DNA from: Spirometra erinaceieuropaei | Lineage: Eukaryota > Platyhelminthes > Cestoda > Diphyllobothriidea > Diphyllobothriidae | Direction: 5' to 3' | Assembly: GCA_902702965.1 (NCBI GenBank) | Contig: CACRXP010000120.1 | Span: 568,636 to 632,635 of the forward strand | Length of the DNA: 64,000 nt | Part shown: piece after piece, positions 61,829 to 64,000 of the stretch | Layout of the letters: each line of letters begins with the position of its first letter | Numbering within the stretch: the first letter of the stretch is position 1 | Translations under genes and position numbers: made by a program | The notes under the pieces: model-generated | Database searches by the model: none | The model's input: only the letters and a program-made list of their open reading frames with translations | Told to the model about the DNA's origin: nothing

Positions 61829-63990
61829 CGCGCACGTCGCCAGCACCAGGACTGGGTTGACAAAAATGACTCCGCAATCCGCAACCTACTGGTAGAGAAG
61901 AACAGGCTGCACGGAGACTACCAAGACCGCCTGACCAACGCGAACAAATAGGCCTTCTACCGATGTCGTCGCCTACTGCAGCAACGGTTGCGGGGGATGC
62001 AGGACTCCTGGATGGCTCGCGAGGCCAAGGAGACCCAAGCATATGCCGACCTCCACAACTCAAAGAATTTCTTTGCTGCAATAAAGGCGATCTACGGCCC
62101 CCCGACTAAAGGAACTTCACCACTTCTCAGCTCTGATGGGTCAACGCTTTTGACGGAGAAGTCGCAGAGTCTTAAATGCTGAGCCGAGTACTTCAATAAC
62201 GTCCTCAACCGCCACTCCACAATCTCGGACGCCACAATCGACCGGCTCCCCCAAATGGAAATCCACGTCGACCTAGATCTTCCCCCCTCTCTTTGAGAAA
62301 CCACTCGCGCCGTAAAACAACTCTCCAGTGGGAAATCATCGGGATCCGACGCAATCCCAGCTGAAATCTACAAGCACGGCGACCACCGCCTGATGGACCA
62401 AATCACAACGCTACTCCAGGGGATGTGGTACTGTGAACAAGCCCCTCATGACTTCAATGAAGCCACCATTGTTCACCTCTACAAGCGCAATGGCAACCGG
62501 CAAGTCTGCGACAATCACTGGGGCATCTCAGTACTCAACATCGCTGGGAAGATCTTCTCCCGTATCCTTCTCAATGGCCTCAACGGACACCTCGAGCATG
62601 CACTTCTACCGGAAAGTTAATGTGGTTTTCAACGACATCGAGGCACAACTAGCATGGTGTTTGACGCTCGCCAGCTGCACGAGAAGTGCCAGGAGATGCT
62701 AACTCACCTCCACATTACCCTCGTGGACTTGACGAAGGCCTTTGATACGGTGAATCTCGAGGGAGTGTGGAAACCCACGCAGAAATTCGGCTGTACTGAA
62801 CGGTTCGCGCCACACGGTACGTCACCTCCACGACGGGATGATGACACGCGTCAAGGACAACGGCTCAAACTCCGAGTCACTTTTAGTGGTCAGTTGGATT
62901 AAGCATGGCTGCGTCTTCTTGCCTACCCTCTTCATTCTCATGTTCTCTGCCATGCTGATGGACGCCTGCCGTGATGAGCGCCTGGGATCCGCATCGCTTA
63001 CAGGACGGATGGCCACCTCCGCAATCCACGGCGGATGTGCTTCCAGTCGCGTGTATCCACAACCACAGTTTACGAACTTCTCTTCGCCGACGACTGCGCC
63101 CTCAACACCACCTCGGAAGAGGGTATGCAAAGGAGCATGGATCTCTTCTCTGCCGCCTGCGAGAACTTCAGTTTAGCCATAAACACGGAGATGACGGTGG
63201 TCATACACAAACCGCAACCCAACAGAACCCACAATGCGTTGCAAATCATGGTCCACGAAACCCAATTGTAAGTGGTGGACAACTTCCCTTACCTGGGCAG
63301 TACCCTTTCCCGCAGTACAGTACAGTAGCCCGCCGGATTTTGAAGACCAGTCAAGCCTTCGACTGCCTTCAAAACACAGTTTAGAATCATCACGGTCTCC
63401 AGCTCAGCACAAAGTTGGAAATGTACAAGGCCGCCATCCTTCCGACGTTGCTGTATGGAGCCGAGAATTCGACGGTGTACACGAAGCAGGCACGCATACT
63501 CAACCACTACCACCTCAGTGGTCTTCGCCGCATCCTGAATCTGAGGTGGCAGGATCGAATCCCGGACACTGATATACTGGAACGGACGGGAATCAACAAC
63601 ATCTACGCTATTCTGAGACAACCGCAGTTTCGCTGGAGCGGCTATCCCGTGCGGATGGATGACGAGGGGCTACCCAAACGATTCCTCTATGAAGACGTCG
63701 TCACTGGTTTCCGCCACCAAGGAGGCCAAATGCGTCTTTACAGGGATACTCTGAAGTCCTCCCTGAAACGCCCGAGACCGTAGACAGTAAAAGAAGGCGC
63801 TGAGATCTACTAAGTCAACCGCATTGCCGAGGCAAAAGCTAAGCCTCAGCAAGTCTCAGCTGAGCCCACCTCGCAATGCCAACGCACAACCGCCTTCAAC
63901 GTGTCCACGGTGTCAACGGACATTCTGGGCACGAATTGGACTTGTAGAACACCTTCGGATCAACTCCACCTCTTGGACCGCATCAACCGT
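61829..63990 (+). pseudogene. LINE, 3' part: reverse transcriptase and zinc knuckle (broken)
   Basis: Resumes at RARRQHQDWVDKND. RT blocks follow: SDAIPAEIYKHG, ATIVHLYKRNGNRQVCDNHW, LVDLTKAFDTVN, and YELLFADDCALN with the FADD site near 63083. Then [20 protein letters not shown]. Near 63,906 a CPRC-x-RTF...H segment forms a C-terminal zinc-finger-like motif. Several in-frame stops (after 61951, 62181, 62296 and 62619) and frameshifts show it is dead. Confidence 0.88.
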
Positions 63991-64000
63991 CGTCCCTCCG

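Overview
The window is eukaryotic. It has long GT-AG introns packed with interspersed repeats, two assembly gaps (150 and 158 N) and flatworm-like retroelements. Gene family, repeat content and base composition suggest a platyhelminth, most likely a tapeworm of the diphyllobothriid type; the taxonomic part is inference.

One host gene dominates. Twelve plus-strand exons between 4874 and 49675 encode a Patched-family protein (Hedgehog receptor, 12-TM, RND fold). The exons join cleanly at canonical splice sites and nearly all introns are phase 0. About 1,478 residues are present, from late extracellular loop 1 to the stop codon. TM1 and the N-terminus were not found and must lie upstream. The TM4 and TM10 positions that carry acidic relay residues in vertebrate Patched are altered. 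The C-terminal tail keeps a PPxY motif.

Introns and flanks hold several repeat families. (1) A tRNA-derived SINE carries a 45-nt hammerhead-ribozyme-like motif downstream of its A and B boxes. Ten copies keep the 45-nt spacing on both strands; three have an intact core, and one of those sits in a head-to-tail tandem next to an assembly gap. I consider this the most interesting content. (2) A degenerate 400-600 bp repeat occurs in at least 13 copies, all plus-strand. (3) A TIR-bounded element contains telomere-like TTAGGG repeats (2 copies). (4) A small 154-bp element has 38-bp inverted ends. (5) A second tRNA-like repeat has about three copies. (6) Decayed LINE reverse-transcriptase fragments lie in introns 6 and 7.

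From 56.6 kb to the end lies a composite of dead retroelements. A LINE (5' hairpin, endonuclease, reverse transcriptase, C-terminal zinc knuckle) is split by a Ty3/gypsy element (5' LTR, tRNA-Trp-like primer site, gag, protease, RT, RNase H, integrase). The gypsy element lacks its 3' end and is joined in frame to the LINE. The 49.7-56.6 kb interval has no gene I can recognise.
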